Source: Luteibacter sp. UNCMF331Sha3.1 | GTDB lineage: Bacteria; Pseudomonadota; Gammaproteobacteria; Xanthomonadales; Rhodanobacteraceae | Assembly (NCBI RefSeq): GCF_900109915.1 | Contig: NZ_FOBU01000002.1 | Span: 1,505,170-1,569,169 of the forward strand | Direction of reading: 5' to 3' | DNA length: 64,000 nt | In this document: positions 46,246 to 55,187 of the stretch, piece after piece | How positions within the stretch are numbered: the first letter of the stretch is position 1 | Layout: every line of letters starts with the position of its first letter | Notes under the pieces: generated by a model | Database searches by the model: none | Told to the model about the DNA's origin: nothing | Seen by the model: only the letters and a program-made list of their open reading frames with translations | Program-made: the position numbers and the translations under genes

Positions 46246-47697
46246 TCAGGCGGACTCCTCGCTGGGATTGCTGGTACCCGGAGCGGCCTGCGCCAACGAA
46301 GGCAAGGCCGGCGCGGCGGCGGGCGCCTCGGTGTGCACGAACCCCTTGAAGATCGTCAGGAAGATGATGCGCAGGTCGAAGAGCAGCGACCAGTTGTTGA
46401 TGTAGTAGAGGTCGTACTCGATGCGCTTGACGAGGTCGGTGTCGCCACGCCAGCCGTTGATCTGCGCCCAGCCGGTGATGCCCGCCTTGACGAGGTGCTT
46501 GTGCATGTAGCCGGCGATCTCGCCCTTGAACTTCTCGACGAACATCGGCCTCTCCGGGCGCGGTCCGACGATGGACATGTCACCACGCAGCACGTTCAGG
46601 AACTGCGGCAGTTCGTCCAGGCTGGTGCCGCGGATGAACTTGCCGAAGCGCGTCGTCGTCTTTTTGGTCGCGTTGCCCCACTGCACAGCACCACCCTTCT
46701 CGACATCGACGGGCATGGAGCGGAACTTCAGCATCTCGAATTCCTTGCCGTCGAGGCCGACACGATGCTGGCGGTACAGGATCGGACCGGGACTGGAGAG
46801 CTTGACGCCGATGGCGAGCGCGATCATCACCGGGCTGATCATCACGAGGATCAGCCCCGCGATCACGCGGTCTTCGATGGCCTTGAGCACCCAGGCGTGA
46901 CCGTGCAGCGGACTTTCGCGAAGCGTCACGACCGGCACGCCGCCGCAATCTTCCATGCGATGGTTGATGAGTTGCCGACCGAGCATGTCCGGCACGAACT
47001 TCACTGCCGTGACACGCTCGTCCATGCGGTCGAGTACGTAGCTGATCGCGCGATGCGCGCTGACGGGGAGCGCGATGAGCACCTGGTCCCACTCACCGCG
47101 ATCGAGGATCTGATCGAGGTTCTGCAGCGACCCGGCGAGCGGCACGTTGCCGGGCACGCCCGTATCGCAGCTGGTCTTCACATACGCGGTGATCTTCATG
47201 CCCAGGCCGGGATCGGCGAGCGTCTGTGCCGTCATGTGCAGGCCGGCATCGGTCGCGCCGACCAGCAGGCAACGATGCACGCCGACGCCACGACGGCGCA
47301 GGTACCACAACGTGAGCACGTTGACCTGACGCACGACGGCCATGAACGCAAGACCGAGGAAGAACGTGAGCGAGACCCACGCACGCGAATAAAGATCGCT
47401 CACCTTGAGCAGGTAGCCGAGCGCCATGATGACCGCGAAGCCTGTCGCCCACGATGCCGCGATGCAGCAATACTGACTGAAGGAGCGCTCGCCGAGCGGC
47501 CGGTCATAGGCGCGGAATGCGACGGACGCCGTCAGCGATCCCAGCACCAGAATCACCAGCGCGACGGCATAGAGGCTGCTCATCCGGAAGGTGTCGAACC
47601 GGATGAAATAAGCGAGATAGGCGGCCGCGATCATGCCGAGCGGGTCACTCGCCCGGAGCTCGAGGTCCAATAAAGCATTGAATCTGGACAATTGCAT
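46246..47697 (-). CDS. undecaprenyl-phosphate glucose-type phosphotransferase (WcaJ/GumD-like)
   Basis: The product has 483 aa from ATG 47697, which follows GGAAGG at good spacing; a longer frame reaching 47889 is not supported. Four N-terminal helices and a CoA-binding-like domain (CLLVGATDAGLHM) precede the catalytic PHPT domain: KAIEDRVIAGLILVMISPVM, KFRSMPVD, GTSLDELPQFLNVLRGDMSIVGPRP and KAGITGWAQINGWRGDT. It transfers the first sugar-1-phosphate, probably glucose, to undecaprenyl phosphate. It heads the leftward block, divergent from the small Gly-Thr gene. Confidence 0.93.
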   Translation of the reverse strand: MQLSRFNALLDLELRASDPLGMIAAAYLAYFIRFDTFRMSSLYAVALVILVLGSLTASVAFRAYDRPLGERSFSQYCCIAASWATGFAVIMALGYLLKVSDLYSRAWVSLTFFLGLAFMAVVRQVNVLTLWYLRRRGVGVHRCLLVGATDAGLHMTAQTLADPGLGMKITAYVKTSCDTGVPGNVPLAGSLQNLDQILDRGEWDQVLIALPVSAHRAISYVLDRMDERVTAVKFVPDMLGRQLINHRMEDCGGVPVVTLRESPLHGHAWVLKAIEDRVIAGLILVMISPVMIALAIGVKLSSPGPILYRQHRVGLDGKEFEMLKFRSMPVDVEKGGAVQWGNATKKTTTRFGKFIRGTSLDELPQFLNVLRGDMSIVGPRPERPMFVEKFKGEIAGYMHKHLVKAGITGWAQINGWRGDTDLVKRIEYDLYYINNWSLLFDLRIIFLTIFKGFVHTEAPAAAPALPSLAQAAPGTSNPSEESA

Positions 47698-48097
47698 GAC
47701 AGGTACCTTCCGCCGCAGCGAGATGCGCCGGCCAGGCCGGCTTGCCAAGGTACGTGCCCCCTGTGGAGTCGCCTCGCATCCACTCCATGGACGCTTCGCG
47801 ATCCAACACGCTTCCACCGCATCCGGAGAGCAAACGGATACGACATACGAATGTTCGCAAGCTTCTGCCGCGTTCGATGCATGCTGCATCGCGGGGAAAA
47901 TGTCGGCAATCCACGCACCAAGTATTTGCGAGTCGTGTCACAAAAAGAGTTGTCGGCAGCGTGCGTTCAGCTGATTGCCTTGACCGTCGCAGTATGTATG
48001 ACGGTGAATGTCCCATGCTTGCGACGCGCAGCGCGCTTGCATGTTCCCTCGCGCATCGTCATCGCGCCTTCGTTCCGAATCACAGGAGATCACGCTC
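47698..48097. other. 400-bp divergent intergenic region inside the exopolysaccharide locus
   Basis: No supported gene. The region separates the priming transferase from the small Gly-Thr-repeat gene and should hold both promoters. It contains a CRP/Clp-like site at 47927-47942 and a good ribosome site (AGGAG at 48084-48088) for the rightward gene. Confidence 0.5.
47927..47942. promoter_or_regulatory. CRP/Clp-like site between the two exopolysaccharide blocks
   Basis: TGCGAGTCGTGTCACA matches TGTGA-N6-TCACA in nine of ten conserved positions. It lies 230 bp upstream of the priming-transferase start and 156 bp upstream of the Gly-Thr gene. A chance match is possible at this level. Confidence 0.4.
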
Positions 48098-48427
48098 GTG
48101 AGACGTCTACTCATCGCATGCGCCATCCTCGCCATCGCCGTTCCCGTACTCGCGCAGTCGCAGCGCGGAACCGCCGAGGCACCACCCTCCACCGCTCCGC
48201 AAAACCCGCAAAAACCACGCCTCGCGACGCCTTCCCAGGCTCGTCAGGCCGCCCAGGGCGCCATCACTCCGGCGCGCGTCGGCGCAGGCACGGCGGCGGT
48301 GGCCGCTGCCGCGGGCGCCACGGCTGGCGACGCCAACGGCACCGGCAACGATGGCACCGGCGGTACGGGTGGGACCGGCGGAACGGGCGGCACCGGAGGC
48401 ACGGGCGGAACCGGCGGCACCCACTAA
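48098..48427 (+). CDS. small exported Gly-Thr-repeat protein (GfcA/YjbE-like)
   Basis: The product has 109 aa from GTG 48098, preceded by AGGAG; it starts a signal peptide (RRLLIACAILAIAVPVLAQ). A Pro/Ala/Gln stretch and an Ala/Gly segment (GAGTAAVAAAAGATAG) follow. The last 24 codons are eight copies of a 9-nt unit (Gly-Thr-Gly, the last ending in His). Size, signal, Ala-Gly stretch, Thr-rich tail and position before wza- and yjbFGH-like genes match GfcA/YjbE of group 4 capsule and yjb loci. Similarity is in composition, not clear sequence identity. The function of GfcA itself is not settled. Confidence 0.7.
   Translation: MRRLLIACAILAIAVPVLAQSQRGTAEAPPSTAPQNPQKPRLATPSQARQAAQGAITPARVGAGTAAVAAAAGATAGDANGTGNDGTGGTGGTGGTGGTGGTGGTGGTH
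48353..48424 (+). repeat. tandem 9-bp repeat, eight copies, coding for Gly-Thr-Gly
   Basis: A run of eight 9-nt units with the pattern GGN-ACN-GGN (last unit Gly-Thr-His) ends the small gene. Copies differ at third positions, so they are not freshly expanded, but copy number could vary in frame. Confidence 0.85.
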
Positions 48428-48445
48428 TCATCGTGATACGGCGTC

Positions 48446-48463
48446 TGGACGTCTAAATGTCCA
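48446..48463. promoter_or_regulatory. palindromic operator candidate upstream of the wza-like gene
   Basis: TGGACGTCTAAATGTCCA is an imperfect palindrome with GGAC/GTCC ends. It matches the reverse complement of the element before the wzc-like gene in 14 of 18 positions. It lies 93 bp before the wza-like ATG and near a TAATAT box (48482-48487). Confidence 0.55.
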
Positions 48464-48555
48464 TGCGTATTCCCGAGCCGTTAATATTGAATCGGTTTAA
48501 GTACGTCGCTGGCCCAAGAGGCACACGGCGCCTCGACTGAAGGATCCCGCCCACG

Positions 48556-49671
48556 ATGAAGTTCCTGCCGACCCTCGGTCTGGCCGGGTGCTGTCTGTTA
48601 TTGCAAGCATGCATCCTGGCACCCGGCCAGCATATGAAATCCGCCGAGCTGAACGACAGGCAGAGCGCCACCGGTAGCCGCTACCAGCTCGTCCCCATCA
48701 CACCGAAACTCATCGCGATGGACCGCGCGAGCGCGGCGGTACCGGGCATCGATCCGGCCATCGCCGCGTATCGACCCGAGGATTACCGCATCGGCCCCGG
48801 CGATTCGCTCTACATCACGGTGTGGGAGCATCCGGAGCTGACGTCCCCTGCCGGCTCGCAGCAGCAGACCGCGGCGAACGGTCGCCTCGTGCGCACCGAC
48901 GGCACCTTGTTCTATCCCTATGTGGGGCTGCTGCATGCTTCGGGCCTGACCGTCGAGGAACTACGCGTCGCGATCACCGATCGCCTGACGAAGTACGTCG
49001 AGAAGCCGCAGGTCGACATCAGCATCGTCAACTACGCGAGCCAGCGCGTGACCCTCGGCGGTGCCTTCGTCAAGACCGACCCGCAGGACATCACGGTCAC
49101 GCCGCTGACCCTCGCGCAGGCGGTCGGCGTCGCCGGCGTGAACGCGCAGCTGGCCGATCTTTCGGATGTCGTGCTCCGGCGCGACAACCACGAGTACCAC
49201 CTGAACCTGGACGCGCTCTCGCATTCGCCGCAGGGCGCGCAAGACATCTACCTCAAGGGCGGGGACAGCATCTACCTGCCCTATAACGATCGCCACGAGG
49301 CTTACGTGCTCGGCGAGGTGCTGCGTCCGCAGGCCATCGCATTCAAGACCAGCGATCTCAGCCTCACGCAGGTGCTCGGTCGTGCGGGCGGCCTGAATCA
49401 GACCAGCGCCAAGGGCAAGGCCGTGTACGTCATCCGCGGCGTGGAAAACATGGAAAAAGCGCCGGCGACGATCTACCAGCTCGACAACACCTCGCCGTCC
49501 GCGTTCGCCGTGGGCGCGCAGTTCGCCGTGAAACCGGGCGACGTCGTCTACGTCGGCCCCGCGGACATCACGCGCTGGAATCGTTTCATCAGCCAGCTGC
49601 TGCCGCTGTCAGGCCTGATCAGCAACGCGGCCAACGCGCAATACAACCTGGACCGCGACCGCCAGCTCTGA
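48556..49671 (+). CDS. wza: Wza/GumB-like outer-membrane polysaccharide export lipoprotein
   Basis: This 371-aa lipoprotein has a signal ending LLLQAC. The Poly_export domain ([20 protein letters not shown], about residues 75-165) is followed by two SLBB domains ([18 protein letters not shown] and [16 protein letters not shown]). The amphipathic C-terminus ([18 protein letters not shown]) is the part that forms the outer-membrane helical pore in Wza. It would work with the Wzc-like protein at 33 kb. It lies 128 bp after the Gly-Thr gene, with a palindrome between. Confidence 0.94.
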   Translation: MKFLPTLGLAGCCLLLQACILAPGQHMKSAELNDRQSATGSRYQLVPITPKLIAMDRASAAVPGIDPAIAAYRPEDYRIGPGDSLYITVWEHPELTSPAGSQQQTAANGRLVRTDGTLFYPYVGLLHASGLTVEELRVAITDRLTKYVEKPQVDISIVNYASQRVTLGGAFVKTDPQDITVTPLTLAQAVGVAGVNAQLADLSDVVLRRDNHEYHLNLDALSHSPQGAQDIYLKGGDSIYLPYNDRHEAYVLGEVLRPQAIAFKTSDLSLTQVLGRAGGLNQTSAKGKAVYVIRGVENMEKAPATIYQLDNTSPSAFAVGAQFAVKPGDVVYVGPADITRWNRFISQLLPLSGLISNAANAQYNLDRDRQL

Positions 49672-49718
49672 CTGCTCGCGGCGCCCCACCGTTCTTCCAA
49701 AATCGACAGGCGACACAG

Positions 49719-51056
49719 ATGAAGGTCACTATCTTCGGCACTGGCTACGTGGGATTGGTCACGGGCGCGTGCCTCGCGGAAATGGGCAACCACGTCGTGT
49801 GCGTGGACGTGGACCAGGCCAAGGTGGACGGCCTGCGCAACGGCATCATCCCGATCTACGAACCCGGCCTCGAGCCCATCGTCAAGCGTAACCATGCCTC
49901 GGGCCGTCTCGACTTCACGGTCGACCCCGCGCCCGCGATCGCTCACGGCGACCTGATCTTCATCGCGGTCGGTACGCCGCCCGACGAAGACGGCAGCGCC
50001 GACATGAAGTACGTGCTCAGCGTGGCGCGCACCATCGGCGAACATCTCGATCGCTACGCGGTGGTGGTGAACAAGTCGACCGTTCCGGTCGGCACCGCGG
50101 ACCGGGTGCGTGGCGCGATCGACGAGGTACTCGCCGCGCGTGGCGTCACGGTGGCGTTCGACGTGGTGTCGAATCCGGAGTTCCTGAAGGAAGGCGACGC
50201 GGTCGAAGACTGCCTGCGCCCCGATCGCGTCGTCGTGGGCGCATCCAGCGAGCGCGCGGTGGCCCTGCTGCGCAAGCTCTACGCCCCGTTCAATCGCAAT
50301 CACGACCGCATGGTGGTGATGGACGAGCGCTCGGCCGAGCTGACGAAGTACGCGGCGAACGCGATGCTGGCGACGAAGATCAGCTTCATGAACGAGATCG
50401 CGAACATCGCCGAGCGCGTGGGCGCCGACGTCGAGCTGGTCCGCCAGGGCATCGGCTCCGACCCGCGCATCGGCTACCACTTCATCTATCCCGGCGCAGG
50501 CTACGGTGGCTCGTGCTTCCCGAAGGACGTGCAGGCACTCGAACGCATCGCCCGCGGCAGTGGCTACGATGCGCGCCTGCTCGCGACCGTCGAGGCCGTG
50601 AACGCGGACCAGAAGACGCGGTTGTTCGAGCAGCTGCTCCGTCATTTCGACGGCGACGTCGCCGGGAAGACCGTCGCGCTCTGGGGCCTGGCGTTCAAAC
50701 CGAACACCGACGACATGCGCGAAGCGTCGAGCCGCCGCCTGATGGAGGCCCTGTGGCAGGCCGGCGCGAAGGTGCGAGCGTTCGATCCCGAGGCACGCGC
50801 GGAAGCCGCGCGCATCTACGGGGAGCGAGACGACCTCGTGCTCTGCGAGTCGGCGTACGAGGCGCTGCAGGGTGCCGACGTGCTCATGCTCGTCACGGAG
50901 TGGAAGGCGTTCCGCAGTCCGGACTTCGCACGCGTCGCCTCGATGCTCGCCACGCCCGCCATCTTCGATGGCCGCAACCTCTACGATCCGGACACGGTCG
51001 AGGAGGCCGGGATCGCGTACTACGGCATCGGGCGCGGTCGCTCGTTGCAGCGCTGA
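49719..51056 (+). CDS. ugd: UDP-glucose 6-dehydrogenase
   Basis: The 445-aa product has N-terminal NAD-binding [20 protein letters not shown] and the central [20 protein letters not shown]. Catalytic Cys266 is in [12 protein letters not shown]. The C-terminal UDP-binding part is [18 protein letters not shown]. It makes UDP-glucuronic acid, predicting an acidic residue in the polymer. It follows the wza-like gene by 47 bp. Confidence 0.95.
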   Translation: MKVTIFGTGYVGLVTGACLAEMGNHVVCVDVDQAKVDGLRNGIIPIYEPGLEPIVKRNHASGRLDFTVDPAPAIAHGDLIFIAVGTPPDEDGSADMKYVLSVARTIGEHLDRYAVVVNKSTVPVGTADRVRGAIDEVLAARGVTVAFDVVSNPEFLKEGDAVEDCLRPDRVVVGASSERAVALLRKLYAPFNRNHDRMVVMDERSAELTKYAANAMLATKISFMNEIANIAERVGADVELVRQGIGSDPRIGYHFIYPGAGYGGSCFPKDVQALERIARGSGYDARLLATVEAVNADQKTRLFEQLLRHFDGDVAGKTVALWGLAFKPNTDDMREASSRRLMEALWQAGAKVRAFDPEARAEAARIYGERDDLVLCESAYEALQGADVLMLVTEWKAFRSPDFARVASMLATPAIFDGRNLYDPDTVEEAGIAYYGIGRGRSLQR

Positions 51057-51069
51057 TCGGCGGGTCTCG

Positions 51070-51738
51070 ATGAAGTTTGCGGCGCGGACGCGCTGGTCCG
51101 GAACCATCGCACTGGCGTCGATCGCGATCGCGGGCTGCACATCGGTGTCGCGCGGCAGTCTCGAAGCCGTCCGGCTGGCGGTGCACGGCGAGTCCGTGCA
51201 CCCCACCGCGGCTTCGGTCGCGGCGACGCCGTATTACCAGATGCAGGTCAACGGCCCGCAGGGCGAAGCGATCCTCATCCTCGCCGCCGACGACGACGGA
51301 CGCCTCGGGTGGTATGGCAGCGGCAAGGACATCGTCGTCACCCGCGACGGGCTCGTCGTGAAGACGGCCGGGCTGCCGCAGGATCTCGACGATTCGGCGT
51401 TCGTGGGTCCCGACCCGTTCCACGACGGTCTGCAGACGCTTACCGCTGCACGCGATGCCACGCGCCGCCTCGACTGGTCACCCGGATATCGCTACGGCAA
51501 CGTCGCGCAGTCGCATCTGGAACCGCGCGGCATGGAGGATGTCGACATCCTCGGCACCGTGCACCGGCTGCGGCGCGTGGACGAGACCCTGCGCATCGCG
51601 TCCGTCGGCAGCACGTTGCACAACCGCTACTGGGTGGACCCGGCAGACGGATTCGTCTGGAAGAGCCGGCAGTACGTCGCGCCCGGCCTTCCGCTGGAAC
51701 TGATCCAGCTGCGTCCCTACCGGCCGGGCGCACCATGA
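51070..51738 (+). CDS. YjbF/GfcB-like lipoprotein
   Basis: The product has 222 aa from ATG 51070, 13 bp after ugd. The signal peptide ends AIAGC (lipobox). The mature protein has the YjbF look: PYYQMQVNGPQGEAILILA, WYGSGKDIVVTRDGLVVKTAGL and a C-terminal KSRQYVAPGLPLELIQLRPY. In Escherichia coli these genes act in group 4 capsule or yjb polysaccharide secretion. It overlaps the next gene by 4 nt. Confidence 0.85.
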   Translation: MKFAARTRWSGTIALASIAIAGCTSVSRGSLEAVRLAVHGESVHPTAASVAATPYYQMQVNGPQGEAILILAADDDGRLGWYGSGKDIVVTRDGLVVKTAGLPQDLDDSAFVGPDPFHDGLQTLTAARDATRRLDWSPGYRYGNVAQSHLEPRGMEDVDILGTVHRLRRVDETLRIASVGSTLHNRYWVDPADGFVWKSRQYVAPGLPLELIQLRPYRPGAP

Positions 51739-52517
51739 AGACGCTCGCGCTCGCTTTCATGCTCTGCGGCATCGTCCCGGCCGGTGCGCATGCCGGCACG
51801 CTGGACGTCGCGGCACGAGGCGCCGTGGCACGGCCCGGCACGTCGTCGTATCCGGACGATGCACGTCTATCGACCGTTGCCCACGCCGTTGGCGTCTCTC
51901 CCGATGCGTACACGATCGGCGCGGCATGGCTGCAACCATCGCTCCACGTCGATCAGCTTCGTCTGAAGGCGGGCCTGATGTACGAACTCGGCGCCATCCG
52001 TCGGCAGGCCATGGGCATGGGCAACGACGCGCTCGCGGAAGGCGCCGCATCGTTCCAGGCGTGGTTCGACACGCTGCCGGTCACGGGCCGTCGGCCGCAG
52101 AGCGTGCTCGACCCCTTGCGCCTCGACGTTTCCCCGCCCGACGATCGGCCGGTGCACGCCGGCGACACGCTCGTCTACCCTGCCCGGCCCTCGATGGTCC
52201 GCATCGTCGGCGCCGTCGCTCGAGCGTGCAGCCTGCCGCAGGTCGCCATGCAGGATGCGCGCCGGTACCTCGCGGACTGCCCCGTCACCCGTGCGGCGGA
52301 TCGCGACGCGATCTACGTCGTGCAACCGGACGGCGGCGTCTTCGAACAGAACGTCGCGCTCTGGAATCGCGCGGATCCGCGCCCCGTCGCACCGGGGGCG
52401 TGGATCTACGTGCCGTTCGATCGCCGCGCCATCGCCGGTGCCGCCGACGACACCTTCAATCACGACATCGCCACGTTCCTCGCCACGCAGCTGCTGGACG
52501 GTGACGCATGGCGTTGA
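51735..52517 (+). CDS. YjbG/GfcC-like capsule biosynthesis protein
   Basis: The product has 260 aa from ATG 51735 (ATGA overlap with the previous gene). A signal peptide (MKTLALAFMLCGIVPAGAHA) makes it periplasmic. Blocks such as AWLQPSLHVDQLRLKAGLMYEL and a C-terminal DDTFNHDIATFLATQLLDG fit the GfcC family, which has ubiquitin-like domains related to those of Wza. It overlaps the yjbH-like gene by 10 nt. Confidence 0.82.
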   Translation: MKTLALAFMLCGIVPAGAHAGTLDVAARGAVARPGTSSYPDDARLSTVAHAVGVSPDAYTIGAAWLQPSLHVDQLRLKAGLMYELGAIRRQAMGMGNDALAEGAASFQAWFDTLPVTGRRPQSVLDPLRLDVSPPDDRPVHAGDTLVYPARPSMVRIVGAVARACSLPQVAMQDARRYLADCPVTRAADRDAIYVVQPDGGVFEQNVALWNRADPRPVAPGAWIYVPFDRRAIAGAADDTFNHDIATFLATQLLDGDAWR

Positions 52518-54667
52518 ACCGGCCGGTATGGCGAGGCATGTGTTGTGCCGGGATCGTGCTGTGGGCCGGTGGCGCGGCCACGGTGCGCGCGCAGGAGGTA
52601 TACACACAGAGCGATTTCGGCGGCGTGGGCCTGATGCAGACGCCGACGGCGCGCATGGCGCGCGAAGGCGAATTCAGCTTCGTCGTCAGTCGCACCACGC
52701 CGTACACCAACTACAACGTGTCCATGCAGCCGTTGCCGTGGCTGGAGGGCTCCTTCCGTTACACCAACGTCAGCAATCGCCTCTACGGCCCGCGATCGCT
52801 CAGCGGAAGCCAGACGTACAAGGACAAATCCATCGACGCCAAGGTGCGTCTGTGGGAGGAAACGCGCTGGATTCCGCAAGTAGCCGTGGGCGCGCGCGAC
52901 GTGGGCGGCACCGGCCTCTTCTCCAGCGAGTTCGCGGTCGCGAGCAAACGCGTCGGCCCGTTCGACATCAGCCTCGGCCTGGGCTGGGGCTACCTCGGCG
53001 CCCGCGGCGACATCCGCAATCCGCTCGGTTTCCTCGACGAGCGCTTCGACACGCGCCCCACCGGCGGCACCGGCACCGGCAAATTCAGCACCAACAAGTT
53101 CCTGCGCGGCCGCCCCGGTTTCTTCGGTGGCATCGAGTACCGTTCGCCCTGGCAGTGGCTTCGCCTGAAGGCCGAACTCGACGGCAACGACTATCGCCAC
53201 CAGCCGCAGAACAACAACCAGCCGCAGCGCTGGCCCGTGAACCTCGGTGCGGTGTTTCGCGTTCATCGCAACGTGGACTTCACCCTCGGCTACGAACGTG
53301 GCGAGGTCGCCACGGCAGCGGTCACATTGCACACGAATCTCGCCACGCACGTCGATCCGCCGAAGGTCTACGATCCGGCGCCGGAAGCCGTGGCGTTTAC
53401 GTCGACGCCGGTCGACGGCCCCGCGCCGGGCACCGAAACACCGGAAAGAAAAACACCCGAAGCGGTCGACTGGCAGGAAACGGCACGTGCACTCGGCGCC
53501 AACGCCGGCATCGATGTCACCCGCATCGGGCGTCGCGGCAGCGAGCTCGTCATCCACGGCGAACAGCAGCGGTTCTTCTATCCCGCCGAGGGCGTCGGTC
53601 GCGCGACCCGCATCGTCGACAACCGTGTCGGCAACGACATCGATTGGGTCACCGTCACGAGCGAGCGCAAGGGCATGCCGCTCGTCGAATCCAGTGTGCA
53701 CCGGCCGCGCTTCCTCGAGCTGCTCGACCATCGCCTGGACCTGCAGGATTTCCGCCGCAGTGTCGAACAGAACCCGGTCACGCCACGCGAGGAGGAAACG
53801 CTGTACGTCGCGCCGCTCAAGCGGTTCACCGGCGGCTTCTCGCTGGGCTATCAGCAAAACGTCGGCGGCCCCGACGCGTTCGTGCTCTACCAGATCTACG
53901 GCGCCGCGTCGGGCACGTTCAACGTGAGTCGCAACCTTTGGGTCGACGGCACGTTGTCGGTGAATCTCGCCAACAACTACGACAAGTTCCGCTACGACGC
54001 GCCCAGCGCGCTACCGCGCGTGCGCACCAACCTGCGCCAGTACCTCACCTCGTCGGACACGACACTGCCGAATTTCCAGGTCACCGGCACCCGCCGTCTC
54101 GGCGACGACCTGTATGGCCTCGCGTATGGTGGTCTGCTCGAAAGCATGTACGGCGGCGCCGGTGGCGAAGTGCTGTATCGCCCCTTCGGGGAACGATGGG
54201 CCATCGGCGCCGACCTCAACTGGGTCAAGCAACGAGGCTTCAGACAGGACTTCTCGTTCCGCAAATACCATATCGTCACCGGACAGGCGACCGGCTACCT
54301 CGATACGGGTTTCCAGCACGTGACGCTCGCCGTCAGCGTCGGACGCTATCTCGCCGGCGACTGGGGCACCACGATCGACGTGTCGCGCCAGTTCGCCAAC
54401 GGCACCCGCATGGGCGCCTACGCCACGATCACGAACAAGTCGGGCGGAAACGGGTACGGCGAAGGCAGTTTCGACAAGGGCATCTACGTGTCCATTCCGT
54501 TCGACCTGCTTCTTCCACACTCCTCGCGCAGCCGCGCCACGCTGCTCTGGCAACCGCTGATCCGCGACGGCGGCGCGCGGCTGAACAAGCGCTACACACT
54601 CTATACCCTCACCAACGACCTCGATGGCGAACTGTTCGACAAGAACCTGGGCAAGATCGCCGACTGA
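52508..54667 (+). CDS. YjbH/GfcD-like outer-membrane protein
   Basis: This 719-aa protein has a signal peptide and a start typical of YjbH: FGGVGLMQTPTARMAREGEFSFVV. Alternating beta-strand patterns throughout (LGWGYLGARGD, DGTLSVNLANNYDKF, SVGRYLAGDWGTTIDVSRQF) predict a large outer-membrane barrel. It completes a yjbEFGH/gfcABCD-like set after wza and ugd. Its TGA directly abuts the stop of the convergent wzb gene, with no base between. Confidence 0.88.
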   Translation: MALNRPVWRGMCCAGIVLWAGGAATVRAQEVYTQSDFGGVGLMQTPTARMAREGEFSFVVSRTTPYTNYNVSMQPLPWLEGSFRYTNVSNRLYGPRSLSGSQTYKDKSIDAKVRLWEETRWIPQVAVGARDVGGTGLFSSEFAVASKRVGPFDISLGLGWGYLGARGDIRNPLGFLDERFDTRPTGGTGTGKFSTNKFLRGRPGFFGGIEYRSPWQWLRLKAELDGNDYRHQPQNNNQPQRWPVNLGAVFRVHRNVDFTLGYERGEVATAAVTLHTNLATHVDPPKVYDPAPEAVAFTSTPVDGPAPGTETPERKTPEAVDWQETARALGANAGIDVTRIGRRGSELVIHGEQQRFFYPAEGVGRATRIVDNRVGNDIDWVTVTSERKGMPLVESSVHRPRFLELLDHRLDLQDFRRSVEQNPVTPREEETLYVAPLKRFTGGFSLGYQQNVGGPDAFVLYQIYGAASGTFNVSRNLWVDGTLSVNLANNYDKFRYDAPSALPRVRTNLRQYLTSSDTTLPNFQVTGTRRLGDDLYGLAYGGLLESMYGGAGGEVLYRPFGERWAIGADLNWVKQRGFRQDFSFRKYHIVTGQATGYLDTGFQHVTLAVSVGRYLAGDWGTTIDVSRQFANGTRMGAYATITNKSGGNGYGEGSFDKGIYVSIPFDLLLPHSSRSRATLLWQPLIRDGGARLNKRYTLYTLTNDLDGELFDKNLGKIAD

Positions 54668-55105
54668 TCAGAGGTACCTGACCCAGCTCTCCACGCCTTC
54701 CTCGATCAGACCGTATACGTGCTCGTAGGCCGGCCTCTGCTGACGATACGGATCGGGCACGTCGCGTCCCTCGCGCCAGCGATCGAACAGGAACACCTTG
54801 CCGCTGGCTTCGGGCGCCATGCGGACGATCGCCGCGACGTGGCTCTTTTCCATCGCGAGGATCAGATCGGACTGGCGGAGCATGCCGCCGTCGAGCTGGC
54901 GAGCGCGATGGGCGTCGCCATCGACGCCGTGTTCGTGCAGGAGCGCGAGCGCCGTCGCATCGATCGGATGATCGACGAGCGCACCGAGGCCCGCGCTCGA
55001 CACCTGCGCGACGTGGCCTTCACCGAGCCGGCGACGCAGAAGATATTCGGCGGTGGGACTGCGGCAGATGTTGCCGATGCAGACGATCAGTATCCGTTGA
55101 AACAT
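54668..55105 (-). CDS. wzb: low-molecular-weight protein-tyrosine phosphatase (Wzb/Etp-like)
   Basis: The product has 145 aa from ATG 55105; longer in-frame starts have no family support. The phosphatase P-loop is C-I-G-N-I-C-R (Cys9 to Arg15), with the catalytic Asp in VPDPYRQ. It should remove phosphate from the tyrosine tail of the Wzc-like kinase at 33 kb and so permit cycling of polymer export. It is on the opposite strand to the rest of its block and abuts the yjbH-like stop. Confidence 0.92.
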   Translation of the reverse strand: MFQRILIVCIGNICRSPTAEYLLRRRLGEGHVAQVSSAGLGALVDHPIDATALALLHEHGVDGDAHRARQLDGGMLRQSDLILAMEKSHVAAIVRMAPEASGKVFLFDRWREGRDVPDPYRQQRPAYEHVYGLIEEGVESWVRYL

Positions 55106-55187
55106 GGCTGCTGCGATACTTGGGAAGCATTCGATGATAAACGATAGGCATGACGACATCCCCTCTTCACGGCACCGGTGACGGCGC

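Noticed and set aside
45217-47673. 818-codon plus-strand frame opposite galE and the priming transferase
   Set aside because: It covers two confirmed minus-strand genes; its composition is that of an antisense codon shadow.
48098-48115. GACGTCTA within the first codons of the Gly-Thr gene, resembling the exopolysaccharide palindromes
   Set aside because: Only eight bases agree, symmetry is different and the bases are constrained by coding Arg-Arg-Leu-Leu.
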